Origin: Purpureocillium takamizusanense
Taxonomy: Eukaryota > Ascomycota > Sordariomycetes > Hypocreales > Ophiocordycipitaceae
NCBI RefSeq assembly: GCF_022605165.1
Contig: NC_063073.1
Location: 2,480,001 to 2,544,000, forward strand
Reading direction: 5' to 3'
Length of the DNA stretch: 64,000 nt
Notes under the pieces: generated by a model
What the model saw: the letters and a program-made list of their open reading frames with translations, nothing else
Database searches by the model: none
What the model was told of the DNA's origin: nothing
Shown here: positions 11,078-23,371 of the stretch, in pieces
Numbering within the stretch: position 1 is the stretch's first letter
Layout: each line of letters starts with the position of its first letter
Made by a program: the position numbers and the translations under genes

Positions 11078-14000
11078 CGGGCCTCGCCAGCCCTTGAGTT
11101 CAGCAAGAAAGTCAAAACAAGCGAAAGAAGAGTCAATATTTGCAATATCTCACCTATTTCGACGTGACGAGGAAGGTGCTGCCGATGTCTTGGGGTCGGA
11201 GGACGGCACCCTTTGCCACGATGCTTGAACAGCATGAACATACATGTTAGCGTCGACTCTCTTGGTCCCGTTCCACCGCGGCTGTCTCATTCAACGTCGT
11301 GCCCTCCACCGGCCGCCTCGAGTGCCAAGGGAAAGCTGCCAGCTGTCTGGAGTTATGCTTCGCAACCTGCAAGGGGACGGGGACGGTGATACCGCACCGC
11401 AGATGAGCCGTGTTCACCTCAGCTCTGCACGACTGCGAGATTGTACTCTCGAAGAGGAGACTGTACTCGGCGGCGCCGGTACATGACTTCTGACAATTAA
11501 CCTAGGCGCATGGTTGACGAGGTGCAGCGCTCGGCGCTTTGTGCGGCTTTTTGTGTGTTGCAAATATGCGGTGCGCAGAGGCGATGGTGAAGGAAGGCCT
11601 TGGTGTTTCGGTTGGCTTGGCGGGTTTGCTCCTTTCCTCTGGGGGGCGATTGGTGCAGCTCGTTTCCGACTCATCAAGGGAACAGCTATTCACTGGTTGA
11701 ACATGGGCCACGGCCTGGCCGACTGCCGCTACCTGCACTCTGTGACGTTTCACGGAGACCCGAGCGGCCTGGGTAGGCCACGCGCGCCTGGCACTGGGGA
11801 GAGGCAGTTGGTGAGCCCTGTCGTACGAAAACGCGCCGTGCGGAGGGGTTCAAGACAAGCATTCGCTTGCTTGGACTGCTAGGCGCACGCAGCCCGTCAG
11901 CCTGCTCGGTGCAAGGTGCCGCTGGGAACCGTATGCGCTGGTTTTGATGGAGGCTCACGATGTCGGGTGCCCAGCCCCACGACGGGAAGAGCCACGAGGC
12001 CCTGTGCTCTCTCAACGACGCCTCAACGAGGTACGCAACCGCAGATGGCGTTGACCTCTCCGTGTCCACCCCATGACGGAGGGACTGCAACCACACCGAT
12101 AGTCCGCTTCGCCCCTGGAGCTGTCATGGGCGGTACGGAACGTCGACGACCTACCGAACGGCATTGTGGACGTTCCGTCGCCCAGCGGCCACGCGCTTTG
12201 CGGAAGCCTCAACTCGGGACCCAATCGCTAGGATGTGGCGCGTTACACTTCGCCTCAGGTACTGACGGTGTCGCACAAATACTGCGATCTGGGCACAACA
12301 CGGCCCGCCTTTGCAAAGTTGGGACCCTCCGTGCGAGTTGTCCCTGGCCAACGGGAGCCATGTATGGCGGTCTTGCTGACGCCGCCATGCCCTGAGGGAT
12401 TGCAGGACGATGGCTGCCTGGGGAGACGGAGGATCTTCATTCGAGATTGCATACTGTGCTTTACCGAGTGGGTGTATTCCCGAGAACGCGGTACGGCGGC
12501 TCTTAGGGGTTACCTGGGCTCCCGATGCTGTTCCCCTGTCCTGGGTATAGGCGGTCTGATACGGTCCATGTTGGTATTCGCTGACAGTCCGACTTGACTC
12601 TATCCAACCCATTTCATCAATCATTTGTAGGCACACTCATGTCTCCAAGGACAAACGAACATCTTTAGTGGCGACACTCCTGACGAGGAGGTGCCATGAC
12701 TGGCATGCCCATGTGATGGCATTTGGTTGGAAAACGACGACGACGCTACCGGATCGGACATACGTTATGAGCAAGAGAAGTCAAGGGAATGGAAGAACAT
12801 TTGCCAGGGCACTTACTTATTCCTGACCGCCAGCAACACACAATGGAACCCGTGTTCATTCGCAGAGCCTGGTCATTCTCACTCAAACTCAATCGCCGCT
12901 GCAAAATAGGGACACTCATGAACGATGCCCAGTGCGACACGCTGCCTGGCTTGGCGTGCAGTGATGAACCATCGGCACAGTCGACGCTGTTAGACATCAG
13001 CGCCTTCGGGCAGTCGAGCACACGGAGCACTTTATTTTTGCATACACGAGATTCGCGAGCGAATAGATTTGCCCCGCGACTGTGAAGAGCCGTGAGCATT
13101 GACGTGTTGCTCGCCGCATGTTCGAGTTTTCCCATGTCTGTTGTGTCATCTGGAGCCTGGTGGCGTCGACGCAGCAAGCACTTTGCGGTAGAACGGTCTG
13201 TGGGCTGGTATGATGGCCGCATTCCCAGCATACCGCCTTTTGCGGTTCGGCTCGTCAGTCAGGCGCCTGGAGTCAAAATCGCGTACTGCAGACGATCGCT
13301 TCGACCTTGAGGCTGACACATCGTACTCGTCTCCATCCTAGTACGCTGGTTCCTACAGACTTACACCAACAAGGAACCGAAGGGCAGTTCCATCAAGATC
13401 AAAGATGCCATTGGGTGTTCCACGCCCGCCATACTCTTGTGCCGCCTTTGTATGTTCCACGGGTGAAGCAATCTCGCGCGTCCCAGCTGGCTCAACCATG
13501 GCCTGGCTCTGGGAATGGACATCGATTCGCCCCCAAGCCGATGGAGAACCAGGGGTCTGCGGGCGAACCCGTCACTGGGTGCGAGAGGCGCATCTCCAGC
13601 CGTTGTCCGAGCCGCACGTGCCTCATCTGCGGCCCTCGCCGCCTGTTTGGCAACGGACCGCCACCAACATCCATGGCAAGGGGCGCAAACGCAGCGGCGG
13701 GGCAGTGACGGTGAAGACTTACGCAGCGTTGGCCGTTGCACGCGGCATCCACTTGTTTCCTCTCCCCTCACCCCTACAGGGCAGACCGTGGATGGTTACA
13801 CTGGAACGACCAGAAGGCGCCTGGCAAATTTGCGGCATCGCTCGAGCAGCGCGCTTGATCTGATCGAAGCATGAGCTTCACGAGGTCGATTTACGGCTGT
13901 TGGAGCTGCCGAAAACCTCATCTCCATTGCTACAAGTCTGTGGAACGTGTGGCATGAAAGCTGTATCTGCACATTGCCTGTGGGGGCTGGCCGGCACGAC

Positions 14001-15507
14001 ACCGATATGCCTGGCAGGCTGCATGTTTGCTCCCTGGTTGGCCGCGATGAACTCAACTGGGCGTCCGGCAAGGACCCCATGTTAACGACTGCCATGCCCT
14101 CGTCCCTGGGCCCTCAGTCCTGGAGGCGTCGTCCGAGAACAGATCCTGGTCAACAGGGGAGGCTTTCGGGTATGCCCAGCCGCCCTGCAGAATCGATCCC
14201 CCCCCCGCGCGCCCGTGGCAACTGACATCCAGGATGAGGCGCGTACCCGCTCCTTGTTGCGAAGAAGCGACCTGTTGCTGGGGCCGCCGTTCCATAAGAC
14301 GACTGCGCGGAGGCGAGACGCTTGTGACTGTTGACTAGCGAGCGACGCTGTGCCAGATGGATGGGGCTGATACCTGTGCTCCTGCGCCGGCTTCCCCTGA
14401 TGAGCGCCAAGCCTGTATCTGGGGCGTGGCATTCATGGCCGGCCTCAGAAGGCCAGAGGCTGTGGGGGAAGCGTTGAGATTGGCCGTGAATCCAAGCCTC
14501 ACCCGATGGACCGGCCCCCGGATCCTTGGAAGCCATGCGCCGTGCCCTTGACGCTGCAGGTGCCCTCCCCCCTGGCGTTCGGATCCCGCCAGATGAAAGG
14601 AACGCCGCCAGTCTTTCCTGCTTTCCTGCCAGCGGATCTTCCATCGGCAAGCTGGTGGTGGAGGCTCATCCTCACGGTGCAGCCGGGCCTCTGCCCTAAG
14701 TGACATGCGTCGTGCTGCTCCAGACTCCAGAGAGTACGAGGGTGCCGCCACGCCACTCGCCTTCCTTGCTTCGATGGCGACACTCAGAGCCAGGACGACA
14801 GAGGTGAGTCGCGTGGGACGTAGCGGTGGGGGTCAGGACCCGAGGACAAGCATGGCCGAGCATCAGACTGAGCGCGGCGGCCGGGACCGCAAGAGTCGCA
14901 CGGGAACGTGGAACAACATGACGAGCTACCAACTGTTGGCCTGCTCCAGGCAGCCTCCTCCTCACTGATGTTTGTGGCCGTTGACTCTACGTTGAAGAGG
15001 AAGAGAAGCCCCCTCCGCCGCTGTTCCTCGTCACCAGCTCGCTTCGATCGATCTTATACGCCACGGTACTGAAGAGCAGACGGGGAGCACGTCCGCTTTG
15101 GAATCAGTAGCAACACCACACCAGAAGAGCACACATACACATACACACACAGGCACACACACAGGCACATTGCACTTGTCACCCAGGAAGCGGGATCTTG
15201 GTGCAAGGACGGGACAGAAGCAAACGCCTGACACAAGCACTAGGTTGAGGGGTGCAGGCCAGGAGTTCCTGGACAGCAAGTTGCTCTGTCTGATCCGTCC
15301 AGCTCCACCGGGTTGCAAACGTCCATCGCCCCCCCAGGGCCCGTGAATCACGGCTCAAGCCTTTTGGACTGGACCATGGTGACCACAACTTGCTTTCCTC
15401 CGAGCGCGGCTAGGCGATACTCCTCCTTCCGCACTCCCTACCTGCCATCGTACGTGGATCGCGACGCGGCCGAGCACCCGCATCATCGTGAAGCTAGCCG
15501 CATCATC
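11078..15507. other. 4.4-kb gene-empty interval
   Basis: No supported gene on either strand. Base composition is ordinary, with open frames of 60-160 codons everywhere but none with domain-like or biased composition. A CA-rich tract occurs near 15124-15175. The last few hundred bases are probably the promoter and leader of the Zn2Cys6 gene at 15508. This is the longest gap in the window. Confidence 0.5.
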
Positions 15508-16759
15508 ATGGCGGACCGAGACGGGGGTCTCGACGACTCGGCATCGCAGAGGAAGAGGATTGCCGTGGCGGTAAGGATACTCCAGCCTCACTCATGCGGT
15601 GCCAGCGAAGCTGATCTCGGAAACAACGCAGTGTGGCCGCTGTCGAAAGAGGAAGATCAGGTGCAGCGGCGATGCCGGTAACGGCCAGCCTTGCACGAAC
15701 TGCAAGAACGCCTCGCATGCGCCATGCCAGTTTCTACGGGTATGGGTCGAGCCCACCACCCGATGTTATGATAGCTCACGCTGACGGCAGACCCAGGTTT
15801 CGTCTCAAGAGGTATCTCATGTCAAGGGCAATGCCTTTACTTACAACGTCGATGCGTCACGGATGATGCAAGCCCGCGCATCGTCGGCCGTCTCGCCCCT
15901 CGGCGTTCCAGCGAATGCGTACCATGACAGCCTCGCTCTCTCGGCAAATCGAGGTGACTCTGCCGCCGGATACGGCGACAAGCCGTACTATGCTCCATCT
16001 GCGTGGAGTGGCGCTTACGGCGGCACGGGCGTCGACTACGCTATTTGCCAGCCCGCCTTCCAGTCGTCGGCTACGGGCTCCCCGTATGTAACGGGCGCAT
16101 ACGCCATGACGGCTGGTGGCACTGGCGTGAAGGCGGACGGCATGATGTACCTGGACACGGGCGCTGCATACGGCTACGCCACGGTGCCCACGGGCTCGGT
16201 GTCGGTCTCGCGACAGTCCTCGGGCTCGGATACGGGGTTCCCATATCAGACGGCGACGCCGGGGCTGTCGAGCTCGGTCAATAGCAGCCACGAACGCCTA
16301 CCTCCGACGCCGTCGCGGACCATACCCAGCTCCGGGTCCTCGGTCTACCGCAGCGATGACTATCGAAAGAGCTCGCACTTCGCTGCCGGAGACGCCGCGT
16401 CTGGCTTAGGGGTCGATGTGTCTGCTGGATATCAGACCTACGAGAATGCACCACTGTCGTACGGCTCGCAGGTTGGCGCCCAGCTGGGTCGCGCTCCCGA
16501 CCTGTACGCGAATTCGTCGCCGGACGGAACCCAAGATGACCCTCTGCGATCGCAAGTCCATGAAGGGACGGAATCTTCTTTCCGCTACGCTGATGGCTCG
16601 GCTCATCGGGAGGCGACGAGTTCCTTGGCCGGCGGCCAGTATTATCTGTACCACAGAAACAGCCAGCATGGAGACTGTGCACTCACTACGGATTTGGTTT
16701 CGGGATCAGCCGCCGAGACGGCTTCCAGAAGCCAGAGGTCGCCGGCCCGGAGCCGCTGA
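15508..16759 (+). CDS. Zn(II)2Cys6 DNA-binding protein
   Basis: A 379-residue predicted transcription factor. Three exons: 15508-15570, 15632-15739 and 15791-16759, with introns of 61 and 51 nt, all phase 0. The zinc cluster is encoded entirely by exon 2: CGRCRKRKIRC, then CTNC and a final C before QFLRV, giving six cysteines. The preceding exon supplies a basic QRKRIAVA lead-in. The remaining about 320 residues are Tyr/Ser/Gly-rich with many Gly-Tyr and Ser-Ser pairs and no fungal_trans (MHR) domain, so this is a short, zinc-cluster-plus-disordered-tail type. It should act in the nucleus; targets unknown. The 4.4-kb gap upstream may hold extended regulatory DNA. I recall similar proteins in other Sordariomycetes but no named orthologue. 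Confidence 0.85.
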
Positions 16760-19099
16760 CGTGCGCTGGACCAACCCGATACCATGGCGGCAGCCCGAGC
16801 CGACGCCACAGCGACATGATGTCGCCACAAGGACTATCAAGTGTGTTTATCTTGTGATACTATTACTCGGATCTTATCATCACTCCGGATTCAATCGAGG
16901 ACCACCGCTGGTTCTTTCTGCCCGGTCGTACTCCTTACTGGGTGCTGCCTGCGAGCGCCTTGTCGGCCACACCACCACCCAACACGCGGGTGGTGGCCGC
17001 CATGGCCAGCGGGACGCAACGGCGCGCCTTGCGACCCTGCAGAATCGGGAGCCGCATTAAGAACCGACGTGTGACGAGAGAAGCTCCGCCCCCCGCGCGC
17101 CACCTCGCGTGCGGGTTCTCTCAAGTGTGTCGTACGGCCCCGGGGAGAAGGGGGGAATGCGGCGTCCCCGCCCGTGGTGTTTCACCCGGAGACAGGCAGG
17201 CAGAAACGAGATGAAGAGGTTTATTCGTTTATGGAAGCGCGTCATCGTGCCCCGCGCTGTTAGTTTTGGATAGTTGTGTGACAAATATCGTCACCAGAGG
17301 GGTGGAGGGGACAGACAGGGCAAAAGATGCTGCGTGGTTGCATTGACGGAACTTTCAAAATGGATTGGTGAAGGGGGAAGCCGATTGTCGCTACCGCATC
17401 AAAGTTGGTGAAGCCCATAGACGAAAATGACGAAGAGTCGTGACTAGAGCCGTGGAATCCATTGCAGAGCTATTTATCAATGTACACTGAATGGCCTCGA
17501 TGCATAGAGAGGCATGGAAACGCAGCCCTGCCTTGCACATCAAGCCTTGAGAAACGGAATCCTAGGTGTGGGCTTTGAGGAATAGGTAGATCGAGGCTCC
17601 AGCGTGGAGGGCAGGCTCTTGGAGCACTCACATGTAGCCGCCTGTCTTATATGTAGCCGTCTGGCCTCGCGAGTGCGAGTCAGCTGTATAATGGCTTTGT
17701 TAAGGCTCATAGAACGGATTAAAGGAAGGGTCGACGATCACTTGGAGCGAGAATCAGGTGCGTCTTTGCTGGCGGGCTGGCCGTTTGGGGTGACTGCGGT
17801 GGGGAATAGGGGTCAGTGAGTTCACATATACCGCGGCCAAGGGGGCGAAAGCACACGGTAGTAGATGCATATATTCGAGCTCTTTTAGACGTAGTGGCAG
17901 CCGCTGAAGCCGCCATTGTCCAGGGACCTTATACGACATACGTCTGCGCAAGCAACCCTCACATCGCCGTCCCCTTACACCATCCACCACACCACACCAC
18001 ATCATCCCCCCTCCTCGAGCATATACACAAGCCCCCGCACCAAGACAAAACGCCACAGAGGCTCGAACCCTCCCCCCCCCGCCCTCTCTGTTGTGCCTCA
18101 ACCAACCCCCTCCCCCCCCGGAACATCACGTTCGACGCTTCGATACTTATACGTCTCCTCCCCTGCACTCGCCTCTAAGGGACTTGCTTCCATCTCGGCT
18201 CGCGATGCTACTACATGCCACCCGTTGATCCAACTTGACCGCCTCCTCCGTGCCATCATGTCGCGCATCGTCACGATCTCGCCACTCCAGACGTCATGAC
18301 CCGACTGGCCCTGACCGCCCGGCGAGTAGTCTCGACAAAAGTCTCTCTTGCTCGACTTCATGCCAGATGGCGCTCCAAAAAAAACCCTTCCTCCATCGAC
18401 TCACTCGACTGCCATCATCATGCCCGTCGTCCGTGCCTCCCCCCTTCTTCATGCCTTTACACACATATATCCGGGCCTCTTCTCCGCGGATATGGGGAGA
18501 AGCCAGCTTCGAACTTCAGAGTCATAGTATCGAACTTGCCTGGTGGTCAAGGCGGCGGCGGCGGCGGCGGCGGCGGAAGTACAAGAACCAGCTGACGAAT
18601 GATAACATAATACTCTTGCGATATATCATCGACATGCAACCCCTTGCTTGCGCACGTGCGGATCCGTATATATATACACGAAGTGTTGCATCCACCAACA
18701 GGTCAAGAATATAGATCTGTGTTTGCCGAAGAAAAAGAAGTAAAAAGAAGACAATGACTTGACAGTTTCGTATGAAATCTTGAGCGGAGCGCGACTATAA
18801 AGTACGTCTTTTACGTGCAATCACCCAAACATGGCTGTAGTAGTACTTGATCAACAAACGTCCTCATTGCTGCTGGACGAGGTACATCAAAAACACCGCC
18901 TTGGATAGGTAGGTAGTACCGCAACAAACTTCAATGCGAACAGGGACCAGCGGCACATTACATTTTTAGCAAGAAGCAAAAAGATGTTGAATTTCTACAC
19001 AGAATCCTTTGTCCCTGTTGTTTATGCCATTGACAAAACTCGACAGCGCGTCCCGGAGACGGCGACGGCGGCTCTTCAGGCCTTGGAGGGCGGCGGCGG
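16760..19099. other. Convergent intergenic region with CT-rich tract
   Basis: 2.3 kb between two convergent genes. A CT/CA-rich section (about 17900-18480) looks like a fungal leader, and small open frames follow it (for example 18235-18714 plus), but none has recognisable features. A (GGC) run sits at 18551-18576. An unannotated short gene or non-coding transcript here cannot be excluded. Confidence 0.45.
18551..18576. repeat. (GGC)n trinucleotide run
   Basis: About 8.5 uninterrupted GGC units in non-coding sequence. Confidence 0.9.
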
Positions 19100-20139
19100 C
19101 TAGCGCAAGCCCAGGGCACCAAGGGGGCCCTTGCCTTGCCCCTTGGCGGGGGCGGGGGCAGCCGGAGGCGGGGCGGCGACTTGTTGTTGGACGGGCTTGC
19201 TGCCGCTGCAGTCTAGAATGGCGTCTGCGCACTTGGGGTCCCTCTGTTGTTGAAGAATGGGATTGCTCACGTCAGTTGCTGTTCCATCATATGTGGCAGA
19301 GGCAAAGCAAGCATGTCTCAATGCGAACTTGGGGGGATGGATGGATGGATGGATGGATGGGTTTGTTTTGCTCGAGTGCCTTACCTCGAATTTGTCGGCA
19401 AACTCGTTAATCACTTTCAACAAGTCCGCGGAGTCGCCATCGAGAACCTCCTTGAACTTCTTGTAAATGTGGGAGCAGGACTGGCTCATGCCGGCGCACT
19501 AGCATTTGCCACATTTCGTTTGTTAGCCTCGTGTGTCTCTTTCCTCTTCAACCGTGACTCGAGGAAAGTGTAAGCTGACGATGGACGACGTACCGTGGTG
19601 GCAGTGGAAGGCGGAGGCGCGGCGGCGGTCGCATTGGGAGCTAGAACGCATATGGGTCAGACGACGTCGTTTTCACAAGCATAGATAGATAGATGGACAA
19701 GAGAGCTGCGACGAGGAGGAGGAAAAGGAGGAGCGGGAAAAAGGGGGCAAGCAAGTACCGGCGGCGTTGGGCTTGGGAGCTGGCGCGGCCTTGGGCGCGG
19801 GTTTTCCCTTCTTGGGCGCAGGCTGGCCCTTTTTAGGCGCGGGCTGGCCCTTCTTGGGTGCGGGCTTGGGGGACTTCTTGGGAGCCGGCTTTGGGGCGCT
19901 CTTGGGAGCAGCCGCGTTTGGGGCCGGGGCGGGAGCCTTTGCGGCCTTGTTGCTGCTATTATCGGTCGCCGGCAGCTCGGGGTGCAGGCCGGCCTCGGAG
20001 TGCTCGATGGGCACGGCCAAGGCCGATAGCACCAGGGCGGCGAAGTAGACGAGAGAGGTCTGTGATGCGGCGTGAGGTCAGTATATGCTATGCGAGTGGC
20101 TAGGATAGGACGTGTGCGCCGCGGAGACGATACCTTCAT
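19100..20139 (-). CDS. Secreted Pro/Ala/Lys-repeat protein with Cys-containing C-terminal domain
   Basis: A predicted 203-residue secreted protein in five exons (minus): 20134-20139, 19759-20059, 19594-19640, 19385-19498 and 19100-19243. Introns are 74, 118, 95 and 141 nt with GT...AG borders, and frame is kept across all four joins. The first coding exon encodes only Met-Lys; exon 2 continues with a hydrophobic signal segment (TSLVYFAALVLSALA). A lysine-rich repetitive region based on PAPKKGQ follows (about residues 45-100). The C-terminal part has CAGMSQSC and, in the last exon, CADAILDC, four cysteines able to form two disulfides, around an amphipathic KKFKEVLD region. It ends in a Pro/Ala/Gln/Gly tail. 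I do not recognise a family. The repeat may bind wall polymers or act as a spacer; that is a guess. A GGAT microsatellite lies in intron 4. Confidence 0.75.
19335..19360. repeat. (GGAT)n microsatellite inside intron
   Basis: About 6.5 units of GGAT, inside intron 4 of the secreted-protein gene (19244-19384). Confidence 0.9.
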
Positions 20140-20422
20140 AGTTGGCGCGTCAATGGCAATGAATGACTGGATGGATGGTTAGATCTAATGAAGGGGGGCA
20201 AGGTCGTAACGGCGCGCGCTCAGAGCTGAGCAAGAGTCTTGGCTGCGGTGCCAACTCTTATACGAAGCCCTCTTCGTTGGAGGTGAAACAGGGCATCCGT
20301 GGGAAGGACATGTCTCTACGCGTCGTGGTCCCAAGTCAATTAACCAAGCATCAAGTAAGTGAGTTGAGTACGTACGTACGTGTAGCAAGTAACGGCAGCA
20401 GGCAGCGCCGGGCGTGTGTCTG

Positions 20423-20461
<39 letters not shown>

Positions 20462-21928
20462 TGCCAGCCTTGGTATGCTACGCCTGCGCCTCTGGACGCG
20501 GAGAATACTAGTATACACGGTAGCCAGACATCTTTTTTTCGACGTTGCGGGTATGTGATCGTCGCGACGATCGCAGAGGGCTGGTATATCTGCGCAGCTG
20601 CATTCAGGACGAGAAGAGGAGGAGGAGGAGCGAGAGAAGAGACGCGACGAGGCGGGCAGGCTGGCAGGCTGGCAGGCTGGCGTCAGGCACATACTAACTT
20701 GACTTGCTTAACTACGTGACTTACAATATGGGTGGGCGGGATGCTAGCTAGCTAATACACTGTCTCTTGCGGGCGCGGCGGTTGGAACGCAGAGACGCGG
20801 CGGGTGTGAGACAGCGTGGGCCGTGCCTGGCCATGGCTTGGCACGCAGGCCGGATGGCCGGCTTGTTGAAGAGGATGGATTAAGGGGACTGGAAGTGAAT
20901 TTGGACTAGTAACTTGGACCGTTGTGGTGGTAGGTAGGCTGTACTATCAGAATCGAATTCCGGGCGTGGCGCGGCTGGTGGTTGGGGTCTTGTGGAAAGC
21001 AGCCTTGACGGTGCTCACAATGGACGAGCTCGAGCTCGTGAAACGCGTTTTTTTTTCCCGGCGTGGATCCCTCGTTGGAACTGGCTGACCTGCTGGAGGA
21101 TGTGCCTGTCAGTGCGCACGGGTTCGATGCCAACTTGGCGGGCTTTGAGTGGTGGCTGGCTTTTTTGCCAGCGTCAGGTGAAGTTGAGGCTGACGACGAT
21201 GGGCTGGAGGAAGAGACTTTGGTTTCTCATTTCTCATTGTTATTGTTGAAAAAGGTATCCTTGAGTCCATTTGCGTTGTGTGTAGATGAAATGATGAGAG
21301 AGCCCGGAGAGCCTACCCGTGCGCGAAAACCCACCCTCATCATCATCGCTCATGTATGGCTGGACGTGCGGATGGAGGCCGGGCTGCTGCTGAGCATCGT
21401 GACAAACGTGGTTGGTGGAGGAATTGTATCGGCAGCGGGAGCCCGGCTGAGGTGCCTGCACCCCCGCTGTCCGAAGGGGGGGCTGCATCTGAGGTTGGGT
21501 CCGTGGCTGCCTGTCTCCTGGGGCACTCCACAGTGGCGGGCATTGGATGGAAGCTCCAGTGGACTACTAGTAGGTGCCTTCCAGGTTAGCACCTGTAATA
21601 CTACCTAGGTAGCGACTTCCTTGGCAGTGGCAGATGCAAGTGGGGGGAGCTGGAGGGCTCCAGCTAGGTTCCAAAGTGGAGTGGAGGGGTAGGTTACCTT
21701 ACACATCCGCTGAAGCTCTAGCTGTTGGGCGCCAAATAGCGACCTCCCTCGCGCGGGGTTGTATGATGCCGTGCCAAGAACCCCTCGACCTCCACGACAT
21801 CTTCCACTCTCGCCTAGACTCCTTATCACTTGCATCCAACTGTGCCCAACCGCCTCGGGTGCTGCCCATCGCCAGCCATTCCCTCTGCCTTCCATCACGC
21901 CCCTCCCCCCCGCCACGCCATCGCCAAC
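20140..21928. other. Divergent intergenic region
   Basis: 1.8 kb between the divergent secreted-protein and mannose-6-phosphate isomerase genes. It holds a TG microsatellite (20425-20457), three copies of GCAGGCTG (about 20655-20681) and a perfect 12-bp palindrome CTACCTAGGTAG at 21601-21612. An open frame at 21063-21608 has no domain and I do not call it. Confidence 0.55.
20425..20457. repeat. (TG)n microsatellite
   Basis: About 16 TG units, roughly 290-320 bp upstream of the secreted repeat-protein start codon. Confidence 0.9.
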
Positions 21929-23371
21929 ATGCAGGTCCCCCTCCTCCGCCTCTCGTGCGGCGTCAACTCGTACGAATGGGGCAAGAAGGGCACCGACTCG
22001 GCCGCCGCCCGCTTCGCCGCTGCCACGCCCTCAGATACCCTGTCCATCCAGGCCGACAAGCCCTACGCAGAGGTTCGCCCAAAGCTCTCTCGCACTCCCC
22101 CCCATCACTCGCTCGCCCTTTGGATGCTTGCTGACTGAGTCTCCGTGTGTGCCTCCCCCCACCAATAGCTCTGGATGGGCAGTCATCCATCCAACCCCTC
22201 CAAGGACGTCGTCACCGGCCGCTCCCTGCTCGACCTCTTCTCCGAAAACAAGGCCCTCCTGTCTGCGTCCGTCTCGGGCAAGTACGGCGACAAGCTGCCC
22301 TTCCTCTTCAAGGTCCTGTCCATCAACAAGGCCCTGTCCATCCAGGCCCACCCCAATAAGAAGCTCGCCGAGCAGCTGCACGCCCGCGATGCCAAGAACT
22401 ACCCCGACGACAACCACAAGCCCGAGATGGCCATTGCCATCACCCCCTTTGAGGGCCTCTGCGGCTTCCGGCCCTTGGCCGAGGTGGCGCACTTCCTGGC
22501 CACGGTGCCGTCTCTGCGGCGGCTGGTCGGCGAGGACAATGCCAAGGCCTTCGAGGCGGCGGCCAAGGACGGATGCGAGGGCGTGACCGACGACAAGAAG
22601 AAGGCGCTGAAGAAGGCGTTTGGCGGCCTCATGTCCTCCTTCTCGAGCGACGTTGCCGCCGAGATCCCCAAGCTGGTCGAGCAGGCCAAGTCGGAGGGCA
22701 GCGGCTTCGCCTCGGGCGGCGTCCCGTCTACGCGGGGCGAGGTCATGGCCGAGCTGGTGACGCGGCTCCACGGCCAGTTTGGCGAGGACATTGGCCTCTT
22801 CGTCCTCTTCTTCCTCAATTTCGTCACGCTGCAGCCCGGCGAGGCGCTGTTCCTCGTCGCCGACGACATCCACGCCTACGTCTCGGGCGACATCATCGAG
22901 TGCATGGCGGCGTCGGACAACGTGGTGCGGGCGGGCCTGACGCCCAAGTTCAAGGACGTGTCGACGCTGGTGGACATGCTGACGTACAACTACGCGCCCA
23001 TCGACGAGCAAAAGATGGCGCCCACCGAGTACCCCTACGCCACGCTCAACCGCGCCGGCTACAGCTCCGGCTCGTCCGTGGCGCTCTACGACCCGCCCAT
23101 CGAGGAGTTCGCCGTAGTGCGCACCCTGCTGCGCGGCGACGGCGCCAAGGCCACGTTCGAGCCGCTCGACGGGCCCAGCATCATCATCTGCACGAGCGGC
23201 AAGGGAAAGATCTCGGTGGGGCCGACCAGCCACGAGATGAAAGAGGGCTACGTCTTCTTCGTTGGCTCGACGGCCGAGCTGGTCCTCGAGTCGCAGGGTG
23301 GCGAGGACGACGAGTTTACCACGTTCAAGGCCTTTTGCGAGATTGAAGGTTCGGAGAAGCAGCGACTGTAG
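21929..23371 (+). CDS. manA: Mannose-6-phosphate isomerase, type I
   Basis: A 448-residue type I phosphomannose isomerase (PMI40/ManA). It interconverts fructose 6-phosphate and mannose 6-phosphate, feeding GDP-mannose for glycosylation and wall mannan in the cytosol. Two exons, 21929-22072 and 22169-23371; the 96-nt intron (GTTCGC...AATAG) is phase 0. The protein starts [18 protein letters not shown] and contains the zinc-site motif SIQAHPNK (Gln107 and His109), the second motif [14 protein letters not shown] (Glu134), and [23 protein letters not shown] split over the third zinc-ligand His and the PMI signature. Zinc-ligand roles are from known fungal PMI structures. Length is normal for fungi. 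A long antisense open frame covers exon 2 but is a codon-bias shadow. Confidence 0.96.

Noticed and set aside
21063..21608. 181-codon plus-strand open frame upstream of manA
   Set aside because: No domain or splice support; probably chance.
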